Assembly (NCBI GenBank): GCA_020635565.1
Contig: JACJZN010000007.1
Coordinates: forward strand, 1-64,000
Reading direction: 5' to 3'
Origin: Flavobacteriales bacterium
Lineage (GTDB): Bacteria; Bacteroidota; Bacteroidia; Flavobacteriales_D; Parvicellaceae
Length of the DNA stretch: 64,000 bases
The translations under genes and the position numbers were made by a program. A model generated the notes under the pieces. The model made no database searches. It was not told where the DNA came from and saw only the letters and a program-made list of their open reading frames with translations. The stretch's first letter is position 1; each line of letters begins with the position of its first letter. Shown here piece by piece: positions 47,492-57,939 of the stretch.

Positions 47492-48708
47492 TGTCATCAG
47501 GAGATGCGTTGAAATCCCTCGCTCATGAAGCTGCCATGCTTCCTCAAGAGGAAATGCTGGAGATCAGCCGAAAAAAGCACAGTTTATTTATAGGAATACC
47601 ACGTGAAACTGAATTTCAGGAACACCGAGTAGCACTTGTTCCACAAGCCGTAGCATTACTCGTTGCAAATGGCCATCGCGTGATTGTAGAAACTAATGCT
47701 GGAAAGGGAGCCTATTTCTCCGATCGTGATTATAGCGAAGCAGGGGCTGAAATTGCTTTTTCTCATGAAAAAGTGTACGAAGCTGATATAATCTTGAAGG
47801 TAACTCCACCTTCCAAAAAGGAGATCGAATTGATGAAGCATAAGCAGACACTATTTTCTGCACTTCAGTTAACCGTTCATCCCGCTGATACTCTGAGAGA
47901 ATTGATGAACAAAAAAGTTACCGCTATTGCTTGGGATTATATCAAAGATGAACATGGTGTCTTTCCAATTATCCGATCCATGGGTGAAATTGCTGGCAAT
48001 GCCAGTGTTCTGATTGCTGCGGAACTTTTGAGTAATGTCAACGGAGGTAAGGGAATGATCATGGGAGGTGTGGCCGGAATAGCCCCAACAGAAGTGGTCA
48101 TTCTGGGAGCTGGAACTGTCGGACTTTATGCAGCTCGAAACGCAATGGCCTTGGGTGCAAATGTTAAAGTGTTTGACAATTCCGTTGCTAAACTTAGAAG
48201 GCTTCAAAATGAACTTGGTACTAGGATTTATACTTCTGTACTACAACCAAAAGTTTTAGAAAAAAACTTAAGACGAGCAGATGTTGTAATTGGTGCAATC
48301 AGAGCTCCTCATGGGAGGACTCCTTGTGTAGTTACAACTGAAATGGTTGAAAACATGAAAGAAGGTTCGGTCATTGTGGATGTGAGCATAGATCAAGGTG
48401 GGTGTTTTGAAACATCGAAGGTGACTACCCATGAGCGACCAACCTTTGTAAAAGAAGGTGTTATTCATTATTGTGTGCCAAACATTGCTTCAAGAGTAGC
48501 AAGAACTGCTAGTTATGCATTGAGTAATATTTTCGCGCCTCAGGTGTTAGAAATTGCCGATGGTGGAGGAATTGAGAGATTGATCAGAAGCCAGCGGGGC
48601 TTCAGACACGGTGTGTACATTTACAACGGAACATTGACCTCAAGTTTCTTGGGAGAAACATTTAAGTTACCTTATAAAGATCTGGACCTTCTGATCACAG
48701 CATTCTAA
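47488..48708 (+). CDS. ald: Alanine dehydrogenase
   Basis: NAD-dependent enzyme converting alanine to pyruvate and ammonia. The N-terminal part has IGIPRETEFQEHRVALVP with the substrate Arg and the Lys region AIAWDYIKDE; the NAD-binding domain shows VVILGAGTVGLYAAR, and MGEIAGNAS and VPNIASRVARTAS are family hallmarks. It is 406 residues, with about 30 extra N-terminal residues compared with typical Ald. Translationally coupled to tsaE. Its stop abuts the convergent GLPGLI gene. Confidence 0.9.
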   Translation: MMSSGDALKSLAHEAAMLPQEEMLEISRKKHSLFIGIPRETEFQEHRVALVPQAVALLVANGHRVIVETNAGKGAYFSDRDYSEAGAEIAFSHEKVYEADIILKVTPPSKKEIELMKHKQTLFSALQLTVHPADTLRELMNKKVTAIAWDYIKDEHGVFPIIRSMGEIAGNASVLIAAELLSNVNGGKGMIMGGVAGIAPTEVVILGAGTVGLYAARNAMALGANVKVFDNSVAKLRRLQNELGTRIYTSVLQPKVLEKNLRRADVVIGAIRAPHGRTPCVVTTEMVENMKEGSVIVDVSIDQGGCFETSKVTTHERPTFVKEGVIHYCVPNIASRVARTASYALSNIFAPQVLEIADGGGIERLIRSQRGFRHGVYIYNGTLTSSFLGETFKLPYKDLDLLITAF

Positions 48709-49437
48709 TTACCAAATAAAGTAATAGCTGATATCTGGATTTCCCCATCTACTCTTACTCATTACCAATTCAATATCTTCACGAGTCTTCTCCATCGTCT
48801 GGATTTTCTTTGATCTTTTGTACTCAAATTCCTGCGTTGTAGGTTGGTAAAATTTTACTTCCTGAGCGAAATAAACGACTCCTCCATCCTCAGATGCCAA
48901 ACCAAGAATAGCACCAGGCAAACCATAGAATCTCTCTGGTCCAATAGAAGGAATGATCTCATCACAATACCAAGCATAGATCCTAACAGAATCATTAACC
49001 TCCCAAAAAGCCTTTCGACAAGAATAACCCGCAATAACTCTCTTGCTATCCGTTATTTTCCAATCTCTCTGTGGTAATGTATCTTCTACATGCACTTTAT
49101 CACCCCATAGATCACGCACACTATAATAGGTTGGTTGTCTAAGATTTCTATAAACCTCATGTCTTGATGTGCCCCAAGACATTGGATCAGGAACGTCCGT
49201 TGAAACTTGTTTCCAAGCACTTAAAGAATCAGTAAAAGTTAATTCAAAGAACTCCGTTTTAATTTTATCCTTCTCTTTGATCCAATCTTTTGCTCTCTCT
49301 CCAAATCGCTTATACAAATTCGTTTTACGCTGATAGACGATCTTACCCTCCCGGTATTGAGCCAAAGAAGACACAGACCCTAATACTGTGATCACCATGA
49401 CCAATGCTATTCTAATCATTAAGTAAGTCGTCTTCAT
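48709..49437 (-). CDS. GLPGLI family periplasmic protein
   Basis: A 242-residue secreted protein with a signal peptide (ending VSSLAQ) and the family motif FYGLPGAILGLASEDGG, following the RVIAGYSCRKAFWEVND region. The GLPGLI family is restricted to Bacteroidota, commonly paired with an outer-membrane receptor as here, and of unknown function. It overlaps the upstream barrel gene by 26 bases, indicating a two-gene unit. Confidence 0.9.
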   Translation of the reverse strand: MKTTYLMIRIALVMVITVLGSVSSLAQYREGKIVYQRKTNLYKRFGERAKDWIKEKDKIKTEFFELTFTDSLSAWKQVSTDVPDPMSWGTSRHEVYRNLRQPTYYSVRDLWGDKVHVEDTLPQRDWKITDSKRVIAGYSCRKAFWEVNDSVRIYAWYCDEIIPSIGPERFYGLPGAILGLASEDGGVVYFAQEVKFYQPTTQEFEYKRSKKIQTMEKTREDIELVMSKSRWGNPDISYYFIW

Positions 49438-52144
49438 TCTTTTGACTCTTTAATACGTTAAACTTATACACAGCCCTTAACATGATATATCGTCCAATAA
49501 TATTCGTCTTACTGTCAACTACCATGTTATTATATATGCTTCTTCTGTTACTGATGTTCTGATTTAGAATGTCGTTTGCTTCCAATGAAATAATCAGATT
49601 TTCTTTCGGAAGGAACATTTTGCTTATTGAAGCATTCCAAAGCGTATAGTTTAAGTCAAACCCATTTGCTCTTTGAGTGTTCAATATATAGTTCACATCT
49701 GATTCGATTGCCAATTTTCCTCTCAGTTTTAGCTTGAACCCTCCTTTATAGGTTTGAGTAGAATAATTCTGATAAGTATCTGAAAGTGCTGCTTTCGCAT
49801 AATTTAATCCCAGTTCAGTTCCCCCAAAAATTTCCAGAGAATCTGTAACATATCGAATATTAAAATTAGCGTAGGCTGAATTGTTCTCATTGGTGGTTTC
49901 CTCAAAATTAATCTCGGAAACGCTAATTGTTCTGATAAAATTGATGTTGGGATCAAACTTGAACAACTGTTTGAAGAAAGGAAATGAACCACCGAAATAA
50001 GCTGACATTACTTCACCTCCTGAAACATTCACAGTCTGATTAATAGCACGTCCGAAATTGTCATAGTATAGTGCATTAGACAACGGATTCTTAAACCATC
50101 TATATTCTCCACCAAAGTATCTATGAGATCCTGTTGTTGCCTTATATGTAAAGTAATTTACATTCAGTTGGTTTGTCACCTCACTGATCAAGTTGATGTT
50201 TCCGAGTTTTATATTGTTGATGTTTCTATTATTAGGCAAAGGTTGCAACTGCGAAATCGTAGGATTTGTAACACTAGAAACATATTTAAACGTTAGTTGT
50301 TTAGCTTGTGAAAATTTAATCCTCCACTTAAAATATGGTAAGATGTTTCCCAAAGTCTTTCTGAGGTTAGAATCCGATAAAACATCGGTACTATTAATAT
50401 CTGTATAATTATAATATGCACCTCCAACGATCTGATGAATCTTGTGTCCGAAGATTAATCTTCCTCCAATTTTCTGGTTGGTAGTAATATTGTCAAAATC
50501 GCTAGTATAAGTGTCATTCAAGTCAGTATAATTCTCGCCATCAAAATCAAATGCATATTTTGCATTGTAACCTTTTGCCATTTGAAATGCATAGGATACT
50601 TCAACTTTCAACTTTTCATGAAGTGGTTCTGTATAACTGATCTCTGCAAAATGCTGGGTAAATGCAGATTTTCCGTTCTTACTCTGATTGGTTATTGAAT
50701 AGTATACACTATCTAATACATCGAAATCTGTATTGATAAGATAATCCTTACTTCCATTTGTTTGTCTTTTTATTTGATAGGTTGCCTCCAGTTCTCGATT
50801 CTTCTTTTTGAAGTCCTTTTCAAGATTAACCAATAAAGATCCTTCCTGAAAAAGCACATTTTCTTTGTAATAGTTCTCTGTAAACCTGTTAAGTGCATTC
50901 TCATCAGACAGGAAACTACTCTCGGTATAATCCTCTGTGGTATTCTGAATTTGTTTTACACGAGGGACAATGTCCAGTTTGGTCAGCGAATCAATCTTCC
51001 ATTCCAGTTTAAAATTCAGGGCATAAGCACTTTGCTGTTGTATGGTGCTATCGGTTTGACTATTATAATATGTTGTGTCAGGAAGATTAAACTGAGTAAA
51101 TGATTCCTTCGTAGAAAGAACGTACTGATTATCATAAGTGAAATTCGTTCCTACCTCTAAATTTTTGCCCCACTTATCGGTAAAATAAAATCCTGCCTTT
51201 GACTTACGAGGTAACCCCTCTCCCAGGTTACCTATTTGCGGCTCATACACATAGTTCCATTCTTCATCTCTTAAGCCATATTCTTCCGTAAGTCCATACT
51301 GGAAACGATCTCTCATGTTAAATTCGCTCCGAGGAGTATTAGTAAACAAACCAAAAATTGAGATCTTCTGGCTTCCATTGAACTTATTCACCAAGGCTTC
51401 TCCTTCATAAAACTTAGTAAAATCAGATGCACCATTTAACTTTCCAAAATAACCCTTCTTTGCATCTTCTTTCAGGGTGAGGTTGATAACTTTCTCGGTT
51501 TCCTCGGTGTTATCTCCTTCCACTTTTGCTTCGTACACCTGAACATTTTCAATGGCATTAGCAGGCAAATTCTTAGTAGCCACAGTCGGATCCGTTCCAA
51601 AGAACTCATCACCATCTACATAAACTTTGTTCACTTCCTGACCATGAACCGTAATTTTTCCCGAATTATCTACATCAAAGCCAGGCAGTTTCTTAAATAG
51701 ATCTTCTACGTTTGTATTAGCTGCAGTCTTAAAAGAATCGGCCACCATGACTAGTGTATCACCTTTAAAATAGATGGGTTGATTATTTGAAAACACTACT
51801 AGTTCCTTCAACTCCTCCCCTTTTGATGGTAATATTATTCTACCAAAGTCAAGGTCTTTCGTATTATCATTACCAAAGACAAAAAACTCTCTCTCCTCAA
51901 ATTCTGGATGCGTAATATAGATCTGAAATGTATCTCTTGGAACTTCTAATTGCCATTTTCCTTCCCAATCTGTTCTGGTGAAATTGGTCAAAACGCTATC
52001 TTTCACTCGTACAGCCATTACAACAGCCCACTCTAAACCACGATCATTCAAAGTATCCTGAACCTGACCTGACAATTTGATGCCTTGCGCATTTCCAGCA
52101 AACAGGGAAGTAAACAACGCTACTATTAAAATTAACTTTCTCAT
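49412..52144 (-). CDS. TonB-dependent-receptor-like outer membrane beta-barrel protein
   Basis: Signal peptide (MRKLILIVALFTSLFAGNAQ from the ATG at 52144) then a carboxypeptidase-regulatory-like domain (about 22-110), a plug-like part with NAIENVQVYEAKVEGDN and VDGDEFFGTDP, and a long barrel (about 240-910) of the outer-membrane-beta-barrel family paired with GLPGLI proteins. No TonB box is certain. The C-terminus (YIMLRAVYKFNVLK) is a last strand. Probably imports or secretes a ligand across the outer membrane with its GLPGLI partner downstream. Confidence 0.85.
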   Translation of the reverse strand: MRKLILIVALFTSLFAGNAQGIKLSGQVQDTLNDRGLEWAVVMAVRVKDSVLTNFTRTDWEGKWQLEVPRDTFQIYITHPEFEEREFFVFGNDNTKDLDFGRIILPSKGEELKELVVFSNNQPIYFKGDTLVMVADSFKTAANTNVEDLFKKLPGFDVDNSGKITVHGQEVNKVYVDGDEFFGTDPTVATKNLPANAIENVQVYEAKVEGDNTEETEKVINLTLKEDAKKGYFGKLNGASDFTKFYEGEALVNKFNGSQKISIFGLFTNTPRSEFNMRDRFQYGLTEEYGLRDEEWNYVYEPQIGNLGEGLPRKSKAGFYFTDKWGKNLEVGTNFTYDNQYVLSTKESFTQFNLPDTTYYNSQTDSTIQQQSAYALNFKLEWKIDSLTKLDIVPRVKQIQNTTEDYTESSFLSDENALNRFTENYYKENVLFQEGSLLVNLEKDFKKKNRELEATYQIKRQTNGSKDYLINTDFDVLDSVYYSITNQSKNGKSAFTQHFAEISYTEPLHEKLKVEVSYAFQMAKGYNAKYAFDFDGENYTDLNDTYTSDFDNITTNQKIGGRLIFGHKIHQIVGGAYYNYTDINSTDVLSDSNLRKTLGNILPYFKWRIKFSQAKQLTFKYVSSVTNPTISQLQPLPNNRNINNIKLGNINLISEVTNQLNVNYFTYKATTGSHRYFGGEYRWFKNPLSNALYYDNFGRAINQTVNVSGGEVMSAYFGGSFPFFKQLFKFDPNINFIRTISVSEINFEETTNENNSAYANFNIRYVTDSLEIFGGTELGLNYAKAALSDTYQNYSTQTYKGGFKLKLRGKLAIESDVNYILNTQRANGFDLNYTLWNASISKMFLPKENLIISLEANDILNQNISNRRSIYNNMVVDSKTNIIGRYIMLRAVYKFNVLKSQKNEDDLLND

Positions 52145-52237
52145 AATATTTTCCACGACAAATTTATATCATCGCATCAATGGAAAATCCTAAAAAATTA
52201 TAAACGGAAAAATTTCAATATGATCTGCGGATAGTAG

Positions 52238-54202
52238 TTATAAAACCTCGATCCCGACAACCAATACATCGTCAAATTGTTCGTGCTTTCCTCTCCAATC
52301 GTTGTAGACTTTATTTAGTTCAATATCTGCACCAGCAATAGACCCAGAACTGATTCCTGATAATAGCTCTTTAAATGGCTGGTAATAGAATTTCTTTCCT
52401 TTAGGCCCCCCCTTTTGATCAGGAAATCCATCAGAAAAAAGAAACACCTTGTCCATCTTCTCAATTTGAATTTTGTGATTTTCAAATGGAGTTTTAAATC
52501 TATCATCATGCATTCCTACCGATCTTCGAGTGCCTTTGATCTCCTTCAATTCTCCCTTCTGCACGATGTAAATTGGATTTCTCGCACCAGAATATACTAA
52601 TTCATTGTACCGGTTAATGTGCACAATAGATACATCCATTCCGTCCTTGAATTCCTTTTCCGAAATCTTTCTCTCCTTCATTTTATTCGTCAATCTTGCA
52701 CTTATGCTCTCCAGAATCTGACTTGGATCTGTGATTCCTTCATCCACAACTACTTTATCCAATAAATTAGAGAAAATGATGGACATAAATGCTCCCGGTA
52801 CACCATGCCCAGTACAATCAGCTGCTGCTGCTATAAAACCATCCTCCAATTCATGAAACCAGAAGAAGTCACCACTAACGTTATCCTTTGGACGCAGGAA
52901 AACAAATGAGGAGGGTACCACTTCTTTAAAATGAGTTGAAGAAGGCAACAAAGCTTGTTGAATCTTGGTAGCATAATCCATACTTTGTTCAATGTTTTTA
53001 GTCTGTTTAAGAATTTCATCCCGCTGATTTGAAATTTCTTCATTCTTGGATAATATCTCCTTATTCTTTAATTGAAGTTTCTTATTCGAATTATTCTTAA
53101 GAACAAAGCCAATTAAAATAAGTATAACAAAAAACAAAAGCGCACCTATTATAATGTAAAGCATACTAGCCTTAGCAGCTTCGGCATCCTTTTCAGCTGT
53201 GGCGGCATCTGCCTTCGCTGTGGCTAAATCTTTTGCCAATAAGGCCTGCTCCGCTTCCCATGCCAGTTTTTGGTTCTGCAGGATTAAAAGGTTAGCTTCA
53301 TCTTGCTTTGCCTTCACTTTGAGTTCTGCTAATTGTACTTCTTCGCTCAATTGCTCTATTTCAGCCAATGACTTCGCTTGATTGAACTCCATAGATTCAA
53401 TGTATGCTTCCGTTTCCTCATTTTTCTCTGCTTCAAAAGCTGTCGTATTTTGACTGTTTTCCAGGTTATTCTTAACCGTGTTTAAATGCTCTTCGATCTT
53501 TTGTGCCTGAGGTTTTAATCCACTTTTATTCGCAAGGTCTAATGCGGCTTCTAATGTTTTTTTAGCAGAATTAAAATCGCCAAAGTTAGATTGTAGCGCC
53601 CCTTTAGTGGTAAGGCATTGCACTTGATTAGAAGGATCTCCCCCTTTGGCAAACAAGTCAGCCGCCTCCTGATACCATTCGATCGCTTTTTTGTTGTTTT
53701 TTTGTTTACTATACGCTTCTGCTACACCAACAGCACAAAAGCCAGCACTCTTATCATTTCCAACTTTCTGATAGGATTTACAACCTAATTCATCATATTT
53801 GATCGCATTACCGAAGTCTCCTTTAGCTGCATAAGCATCCGCTGCAACAGATACCGAAACGGCATAATTCTTTTCGTCCTTACCCTGATAGATTTCAGCA
53901 GCTTTAACTGCGTAGATAGCAGCATTATTGTAGTCTTTTAAAGCTAACGCTGTTTGACCAGCTAAGGCATTTCCTGCTCCTTCTAAACTTGAATTCCCAT
54001 CGGCCAATTGTAAACCCTCAACAGCATAATCAAATGCTTCCTTAGGTGAATCCTTCTTAAGATTATTAGATAACTGAATTAGATATTGAGATTTCTGTTG
54101 ACCACTAGACGTCTCGATCAACGACTTCAATTCATCATTACTTTGACTATGTGCCATGTTCACTAGTATGAACATTAGTAGCAACATCAGTACTCTTCTC
54201 AT
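52238..54202 (-). CDS. TPR-containing SpoIIE/PP2C-type protein phosphatase
   Basis: ATG 54202 gives a signal peptide (RRVLMLLLMFILVNMAHSQ), then TPR repeats (about 25-260), a coiled coil, one membrane helix (MLYIIIGALLFFVILILIGF), another coiled coil and a cytosolic SpoIIE domain (about 415-654). Metal-binding Asp residues are seen in DNVSGDFFWF and AADCTGHGVPGAFMS, and late in FLFSDGFPDQKGG. It would dephosphorylate an anti-sigma-factor antagonist or similar partner; none is nearby. Layout matches the kinase at 536: a TPR sensor and different output. Confidence 0.9.
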   Translation of the reverse strand: MRRVLMLLLMFILVNMAHSQSNDELKSLIETSSGQQKSQYLIQLSNNLKKDSPKEAFDYAVEGLQLADGNSSLEGAGNALAGQTALALKDYNNAAIYAVKAAEIYQGKDEKNYAVSVSVAADAYAAKGDFGNAIKYDELGCKSYQKVGNDKSAGFCAVGVAEAYSKQKNNKKAIEWYQEAADLFAKGGDPSNQVQCLTTKGALQSNFGDFNSAKKTLEAALDLANKSGLKPQAQKIEEHLNTVKNNLENSQNTTAFEAEKNEETEAYIESMEFNQAKSLAEIEQLSEEVQLAELKVKAKQDEANLLILQNQKLAWEAEQALLAKDLATAKADAATAEKDAEAAKASMLYIIIGALLFFVILILIGFVLKNNSNKKLQLKNKEILSKNEEISNQRDEILKQTKNIEQSMDYATKIQQALLPSSTHFKEVVPSSFVFLRPKDNVSGDFFWFHELEDGFIAAAADCTGHGVPGAFMSIIFSNLLDKVVVDEGITDPSQILESISARLTNKMKERKISEKEFKDGMDVSIVHINRYNELVYSGARNPIYIVQKGELKEIKGTRRSVGMHDDRFKTPFENHKIQIEKMDKVFLFSDGFPDQKGGPKGKKFYYQPFKELLSGISSGSIAGADIELNKVYNDWRGKHEQFDDVLVVGIEVL

Positions 54203-54311
54203 AGTTGATATTTTCCTCTGCCAATGCAATAAATCTCTCAACATCAGCTGTTAACAAAACAAATTTAATGATCTTATTTAAATCCTCAGAGAGAAATGAC
54301 CTATCGAAAAA

Positions 54312-55271
54312 TTATCCATCAATATTCATTGTTTCTTCAGAAGTGCATTCAAACATAGCATCACAACTTGAATAAATGATATCATGTAAACGCAATAAAG
54401 AAGCGAGTGCTACCTGAGAGTAATTTTGAGAGGCGTTCTTAAACCCTCCCCATTCGGTCTGCCACATTTGTGTAATTAGTTCTTGACCTCCAGAAATAGG
54501 ACTCATATGATTCATTAAGCCTTGAACATTTCCAGCACCAGCATGATAAATATGCAACACAAATAACCTGAACCAAAGATCTGTTTCTTCATAGGAAATA
54601 CTATGATTTGATAATATTCTCTTCGCTTCAGGAATACAAGTTTTACGGAGAAGACTAGATGCACCCATAGCGGATTTGTCAAAATCCTTTCTCTCATCAA
54701 CATTACTGTTGACTATCAAACCATGATCCTTAGCCACTGACTTCATTAATTGGAACGGACCATAGGCTCCTACATTACTAAAAGCAATTTTGCCAGGGCT
54801 TTCGATCAGCAAAATGGCCTGTGCATACCAAGGATCTGTATGATAGTGCTGAAACAGCTCAATTCCTCTAGAAATACTAGGTATAACTTTTTCAACTTGA
54901 TAAAATTCGCTTTTCCCGGACGTCACATAGATCTTAATTGAATCAGCTAAACCATAATGCTTCCTAACACTATCTTTATAAACATCCTTTTGGGCTTCAG
55001 TCTGTTTCTTCCATTCAATAAAAGAATCCTTGCCAAGGATCTCTCTGGTAGCAGCAATGTTGATAATGCAGGAATCAGAAGGCAACTTCATCACCTCACG
55101 CCAAAAATTCGGTTGAGCCAGTTGATCCCAACGTTCAGAAATCAACTCATCCGTACTTACAAAAAGTCGATGAGATGTATCCTTCATATGAAATGTCTCA
55201 ATCACACGAAATTCCTGTGACCAAATTACATTACTTAGGATAAGCGATATTAAGACTGCAACGATTTTCAA
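54312..55271 (-). CDS. Lytic transglycosylase-like periplasmic protein
   Basis: Signal peptide (ending NVIWSQ), unknown N-terminal part (20-145), then an SLT-like domain: AILLIESPGK (catalytic Glu157), SNVGAYGPFQLMKSVAKDHG and the HIYHAGAGNV segment. It would cut peptidoglycan between MurNAc and GlcNAc. Homology is clear in these three motifs but weaker than in MltD/Slt70 classes. Monocistronic, divergent from dsbD. Confidence 0.8.
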   Translation of the reverse strand: MKIVAVLISLILSNVIWSQEFRVIETFHMKDTSHRLFVSTDELISERWDQLAQPNFWREVMKLPSDSCIINIAATREILGKDSFIEWKKQTEAQKDVYKDSVRKHYGLADSIKIYVTSGKSEFYQVEKVIPSISRGIELFQHYHTDPWYAQAILLIESPGKIAFSNVGAYGPFQLMKSVAKDHGLIVNSNVDERKDFDKSAMGASSLLRKTCIPEAKRILSNHSISYEETDLWFRLFVLHIYHAGAGNVQGLMNHMSPISGGQELITQMWQTEWGGFKNASQNYSQVALASLLRLHDIIYSSCDAMFECTSEETMNIDG

Positions 55272-55439
55272 AGTGTGATTTATACTACGAATTAATCATA
55301 CTAAATTAACTCCATCCAAAATAAAAAGTTACGTTCATTTTGTAAAAACCTCACAACGAATTGTGAATTATGTAAACAACCATTCATAGGAATCCAATAA
55401 AGATCAAAACTAAATTCACTATTTCTATACAGATTCCAT

Positions 55440-55447
55440 TATTTTTG
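55440..55447 (+). promoter_or_regulatory. Promoter of dsbD
   Basis: TATTTTTG fits TAnnTTTG exactly, 30 bases before the dsbD ATG. Confidence 0.55.
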
Positions 55448-55477
55448 ATGTTGTAAAATTTCAAGATAAAGCGGATC

Positions 55478-57922
55478 ATGAGAGGAGTATTATTTTCAAT
55501 AGTAGCATTGTTTAGTTTTATTTCGTTTGGACAAGCAGAAGAGTTTGTTTCCTGGAGTACAACTTCTAAAAGTATTGGTGAGGAAGAATTTGAAATAACA
55601 ATTGCGGTTGAATTAGCTGAAACTTGGCATACCTATTCTCAGTTCACTGAACCTGGTGGGCCTCTCTCAACCATTCTAACCTTTGATATCGGAGAAGATT
55701 TTGAACTCGTGGGGTCTGCCTCTGAAAGTGAAACGCATACATATTACGATGAAATTTTTGATGTTAATGTGATTCAGTTTGATGGTAAAGCTGTATTTAC
55801 TCAAAAAGTAAAACGCTTAAATCCAGATGCTGCAACATTAACTGGTAATGTGGATTATCAGATCTGTACAGACGTGGATGGAAAATGTATCGGTCCTGTT
55901 CTTTATTTATTTACAATTGACCTGAGTTCAGGCGCTGGGGAAGAGAGCATTTTAGAAGGCGATAGTACAGCTATTTCAATCATTCCCAACCCTAACAACC
56001 TAAATCTCAACAAACCGGTAAATGACTGCGGAGGAAGCGGTATTAACGAAGATGACAAGAAAAGCTACTGGTGGATTCTCATCCTTGGGTTAGGCGGTGG
56101 ATTGGTTTCTTTAATAACTCCATGTGTTTTCCCTATGATTCCATTGACGGTGAGCTTCTTCACTAAAGGAGGTAAAGACAAGAGCGGAATAGCCAAAGCG
56201 TTGCTTTATGGATTCAGTATAGTTTTGGTATATGCTTCACTTAGTATACCGTTTCATTTTGGAGCAGAATCTGAAATACTGAACAACATTAGCACCAACT
56301 TTACGCTGAATATTATTTTCTTTATCATATTCGTATTCTTTGCATTCTCCTTCTTTGGATACTATGAATTGACCTTGCCTTCAAGCTGGGCGAATAAAGC
56401 AGATAAAGCTTCAGATATTGGTGGGGTGATCGGAATAATGTTCATGGCGCTGGTTCTTGCTATTGTATCTTTTTCATGTACAGGACCATTATTAGGCTCT
56501 GTTCTAGCAGGTTCTTTAACTTCCAATTTCGACCCTTGGTTAGTAACAATTGCAATGCTTGGATTTGGATTGGGTCTTGGATTGCCTTTTACTATTTTCG
56601 CAGCATTTCCTTCACTTTTAAAATCACTTCCTCAATCTGGAGGATGGCTTAATACTGTTAAAGTTGTAATTGGATTTGTGGAATTGGGAATGGCTCTAAA
56701 ATTTTTAAGTAATGCTGATTTTGTTTATCGATTTGGTATTGTTCACAGAGAAACTTTTTACTTAGTTTGGATCGTTCTTTCTCTTCTTGCTGCCATCTAT
56801 CTGTTTGGTTTCATTAAATTTCCTCATGACTCAAAAATTAATAAACTTGGTACAGGGAGAATCTTAGTTGGTTCCATTTTCTTGATTTTTGGCATCTATC
56901 TCTCACCGGGAGTTTTAAAACTGAATAGCCAACCTTGGTCAACCTCCATTATCAGTGGTTTTCCTCCATCTACCTGGTATAGCTGGTATGAAAATAATGT
57001 AATACATTCCGAAGAAAAAAGACATAAGCACTTTACTGACTACTATGAAGCACTGGCGTATGCGAAAGAACAAAATGTTCCTCTATTATTAGATTTCACA
57101 GGTTACGCATGTGTTAACTGCCGAAAAATGGAAGAAAACGTTTGGCCTCAAAAACAAGTCGATAGCCTTTTGAAAGACTATGTAATCGTATCACTTTATG
57201 TAGATGACAAAGTAGCTCTCCCAGAAAATGAACAAAAAGCAATTGATATCCCTTTATCTGATGGAAGTGTCAAGACGAAAATGCTGAAAACAGTTGGTGA
57301 TAAGTGGGCAACTTTTGAAGCGATTAGATTTGGACAAGTAGCTCAGCCTTTCTACGTGTTGTTATCTCCTAACGAATTTCTTTTAAACAAACCGGTTGGA
57401 TATACTCCTGATGCAGATGAATATTCAGATTGGCTTGCTTGTGGACTAAATGCCTTTGATAAATTAAATGCTGGGGATGTAAATGAATCTGACTTGAAAA
57501 AAGGTTCAGATGAAGATAACAAAGTTGAAGTAGAAGAACTCGTAACAGCTACTTGGTCATACGAAGTGACAAACCTTGGAAACAATGAGTTCGAAATAAA
57601 AATGATCGCTGAATTGGCAGAAGGGTATCATACTTACTCCCAATTTATGGATTTGGGAGTTGGTCCGTACGTAACGTGGATACAATTTGACGAAGGACAA
57701 AACATTGAATTAGGTGAAGCTTCGGAAGAAGGAGCATATACAGAGTATGACCCGGTATGGGAAGGTGAGGTAATACAGTTTGCAGATAAGGCTGTTTTTA
57801 TACAAAAACTGAAGGCAGGAGACTCTTTGCCTCAAACAGTCACAGGGAAAATTAGTTACCAAACGTGTAATGAGAGTCAATGCGTTTTATTTGATGAGTT
57901 TTTTGAGATAGAATTGAAGTAA
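55478..57922 (+). CDS. dsbD: DsbD-type thiol:disulfide interchange protein, extra C-terminal alpha-like domain
   Basis: Moves electrons from cytoplasmic thioredoxin to periplasmic proteins. Domain order: signal peptide; alpha-like domain (about 20-150; Cys130 and Cys137 in QICTDVDGKC); eight-helix membrane domain (about 195-490) with the redox cysteines in TPCVFPMIPL and SFSCTGPLLG; thioredoxin-like gamma domain with CVNC (Cys545, Cys548); then a second alpha-like domain (about 690-814, CNESQC) not found in E. coli DsbD. Two stand-alone alpha-like genes follow, so this is a specialised reducing module. Confidence 0.92.
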   Translation: MRGVLFSIVALFSFISFGQAEEFVSWSTTSKSIGEEEFEITIAVELAETWHTYSQFTEPGGPLSTILTFDIGEDFELVGSASESETHTYYDEIFDVNVIQFDGKAVFTQKVKRLNPDAATLTGNVDYQICTDVDGKCIGPVLYLFTIDLSSGAGEESILEGDSTAISIIPNPNNLNLNKPVNDCGGSGINEDDKKSYWWILILGLGGGLVSLITPCVFPMIPLTVSFFTKGGKDKSGIAKALLYGFSIVLVYASLSIPFHFGAESEILNNISTNFTLNIIFFIIFVFFAFSFFGYYELTLPSSWANKADKASDIGGVIGIMFMALVLAIVSFSCTGPLLGSVLAGSLTSNFDPWLVTIAMLGFGLGLGLPFTIFAAFPSLLKSLPQSGGWLNTVKVVIGFVELGMALKFLSNADFVYRFGIVHRETFYLVWIVLSLLAAIYLFGFIKFPHDSKINKLGTGRILVGSIFLIFGIYLSPGVLKLNSQPWSTSIISGFPPSTWYSWYENNVIHSEEKRHKHFTDYYEALAYAKEQNVPLLLDFTGYACVNCRKMEENVWPQKQVDSLLKDYVIVSLYVDDKVALPENEQKAIDIPLSDGSVKTKMLKTVGDKWATFEAIRFGQVAQPFYVLLSPNEFLLNKPVGYTPDADEYSDWLACGLNAFDKLNAGDVNESDLKKGSDEDNKVEVEELVTATWSYEVTNLGNNEFEIKMIAELAEGYHTYSQFMDLGVGPYVTWIQFDEGQNIELGEASEEGAYTEYDPVWEGEVIQFADKAVFIQKLKAGDSLPQTVTGKISYQTCNESQCVLFDEFFEIELK

Positions 57923-57939
57923 TTTTCTATTTTCGTTCT

